24,115 bases of DNA, taken from IMG/VR virus record IMGVR_UViG_3300023235_000131, positions 1 to 24,115 of that record; one strand, written 5' to 3'. Positions 23,631 to 24,115 of the stretch are shown piece after piece (positions within the stretch are counted from its first letter, which is position 1; every line of letters begins with the position of its first letter). The notes beneath the pieces are model-generated. The model had not been told where the DNA came from. It saw only the letters and a program-made list of their open reading frames with translations, and ran no database searches. The stretch comes from a virus. Both the position numbers and the translations under genes were made by a program.

Positions 23631-23978
23631 ATGAGCAACACATCTATACCTAATTTATTAACGGTTCAGCAATTTATCGCCAAACATTCAGCTTTTAGAC
23701 TTGGCGGAATTAGAAAAAGAATATTCGATCGAGCTACAAATGGTTTCGACGACTACAAAGTAATTTATAAAGATGGAAGCAGAGTTTTAATTGAAGAAGA
23801 TAATTTTTTTTCTTGGCTAAAAAATAGAAATGAAATAATAGATAAGATTCATTCTACTAGAAGATGCTTCAAAAAAGTCAAGGAAATTGACCGGCTAATG
23901 TCGCTCGCTAACTTTAATGATAACACCACATTTGAAGATTATGATACTGGATATGCCTCGCGAAGCTATATGTCGTAA
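23631..23978 (+). CDS. Excisionase/AlpA-like DNA-binding protein
   Basis: A 115-aa basic protein. The N-terminal 65 residues follow the winged-helix pattern of an excisionase-like family: LLTVQQFIAKHSAF (9-22), then R-x-x-I-F-x-R-A-x-N-G-F (28-39), K-D-G-S-R-V-L-I (47-54) and a final F-F-S-W-L helix. Such proteins are widespread in gammaproteobacterial genomic islands and prophages, where they help excision or regulate transcription. The C-terminal half is charged and not recognised. AAGGA lies 9 nt upstream of the start. No integrase is in the window, so a regulator of phage transcription is as likely as a recombination role. Repeats directly downstream could be its binding sites. Confidence 0.6.
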   Translation: MSNTSIPNLLTVQQFIAKHSAFRLGGIRKRIFDRATNGFDDYKVIYKDGSRVLIEEDNFFSWLKNRNEIIDKIHSTRRCFKKVKEIDRLMSLANFNDNTTFEDYDTGYASRSYMS

Positions 23979-23982
23979 GGGC

Positions 23983-24037
23983 TGGCAGAGGGGGAAAGAT
24001 AGCGGTTAAAAAATAACTGCATAGTTCCCCCCTGCTA
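23983..24037 (+). repeat. Long imperfect hairpin
   Basis: The outer stem pairs TGGCAG-(bulged A)-GGGGGAA (23983-23996) with TTCCCCC-CTGC-TA (24025-24037). After an internal loop, GCGGTTA (24002-24008) pairs with TAACTGC (24014-24020) around an A5 loop. It starts 5 nt after the excisionase-like stop. It could be a 3'-end/RNA stability element or a DNA site, for example a replication or recombination site. Confidence 0.6.
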
Positions 24038-24090
24038 CTTAACCCGAAATATCCAACCCCTTAACCCGAATTCCCCAAGGGGTGCGGTTA
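24038..24090 (+). repeat. Direct repeats CTTAACCCGAA and nested inverted repeats
   Basis: CTTAACCCGAA occurs at 24038-24048 and 24060-24070, a spacing of 22 bp (about two helical turns), so both copies face the same side of the DNA. CCCCTT (24057-24062) can pair with AAGGGG (24077-24082). GCGGTTA recurs at 24084-24090, also present in the hairpin at 24002-24008. The pattern suggests operator or iteron-like protein binding sites. Confidence 0.55.
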
Positions 24091-24115
24091 CTGGCTCTAC
24101 ACAAAAACAACTGTT

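Noticed and set aside
1-24115. CRISPR array, insertion sequence, or integrase
   Set aside because: No regularly spaced repeat array, transposase motif or tyrosine/serine recombinase motif was seen on either strand.

Overview
The window is the late (structural, packaging and lysis) half of a podovirus genome of the broad T7-like type, that is, a short-tailed dsDNA phage with a T7-style portal, adaptor, nozzle, three-protein ejectosome and T7-type fibre anchor. The DNA is AT-rich (about mid-30s % GC by eye). Most genes start with ATG behind AGGA/GGAG-type Shine-Dalgarno sites, and the tRNA-like gene encodes its own CCA. An AlpA/excisionase-like DNA-binding protein at the right end is of a kind common in Gammaproteobacteria, so a low-GC gammaproteobacterial host is a reasonable guess, not a demonstration. 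No host gene, integrase, RNA polymerase or replication gene is visible, so the early half lies outside the window.

Layout. 1-360: noncoding left edge with a tRNA-like RNA on the minus strand (104-201) whose anticodon arm is abnormally long, then a stretch rich in inverted repeats. 360-866 (minus): a small lytic transglycosylase-like endolysin. 867-926: divergent intergenic region. From 927 almost everything runs rightward: a terminase small subunit candidate, a short unlisted gene (1483-1617), a small pre-portal protein, portal, a Bbp19-like small protein, scaffold and major capsid (4549-5379). An endonuclease VII-type HNH gene sits on the opposite strand directly after capsid. Then come a putative head decoration protein, an intrinsic terminator at 6837-6863, and the tail genes: adaptor (gp11-like), nozzle (gp12-like), three internal virion proteins (gp14-, gp15- and gp16-like, the last 1599 aa with an N-terminal lysozyme domain), two tail-fibre genes and a fibre-associated small protein. 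The 3' module has a one-helix membrane protein, a VRR-NUC nuclease, a second HNH endonuclease whose 3' end overlaps the terminase gene, and the large terminase (22158-23471). The right end has an excisionase-like regulator followed by a strongly structured, repeat-bearing noncoding stretch.

How the genes fit together: terminase pumps DNA through the portal into a scaffold-built capsid. Adaptor and nozzle complete the tail, the gp14/15/16-like proteins are probably ejected into the host envelope with local peptidoglycan cleavage by the lysozyme domain, the fibres bind the host, and the separate endolysin supports lysis. Many gene pairs overlap by TAATG or ATGA or share a Shine-Dalgarno site with the preceding stop, implying translational coupling.

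The most unusual points are the tRNA-like RNA with a 28-nt insert-bearing anticodon loop, a 10-bp hairpin that buries the capsid ribosome binding site, two homing-type endonucleases placed beside capsid and terminase genes, an internal terminator dividing head from tail genes, and the hairpin and direct-repeat cluster at 23983-24090.
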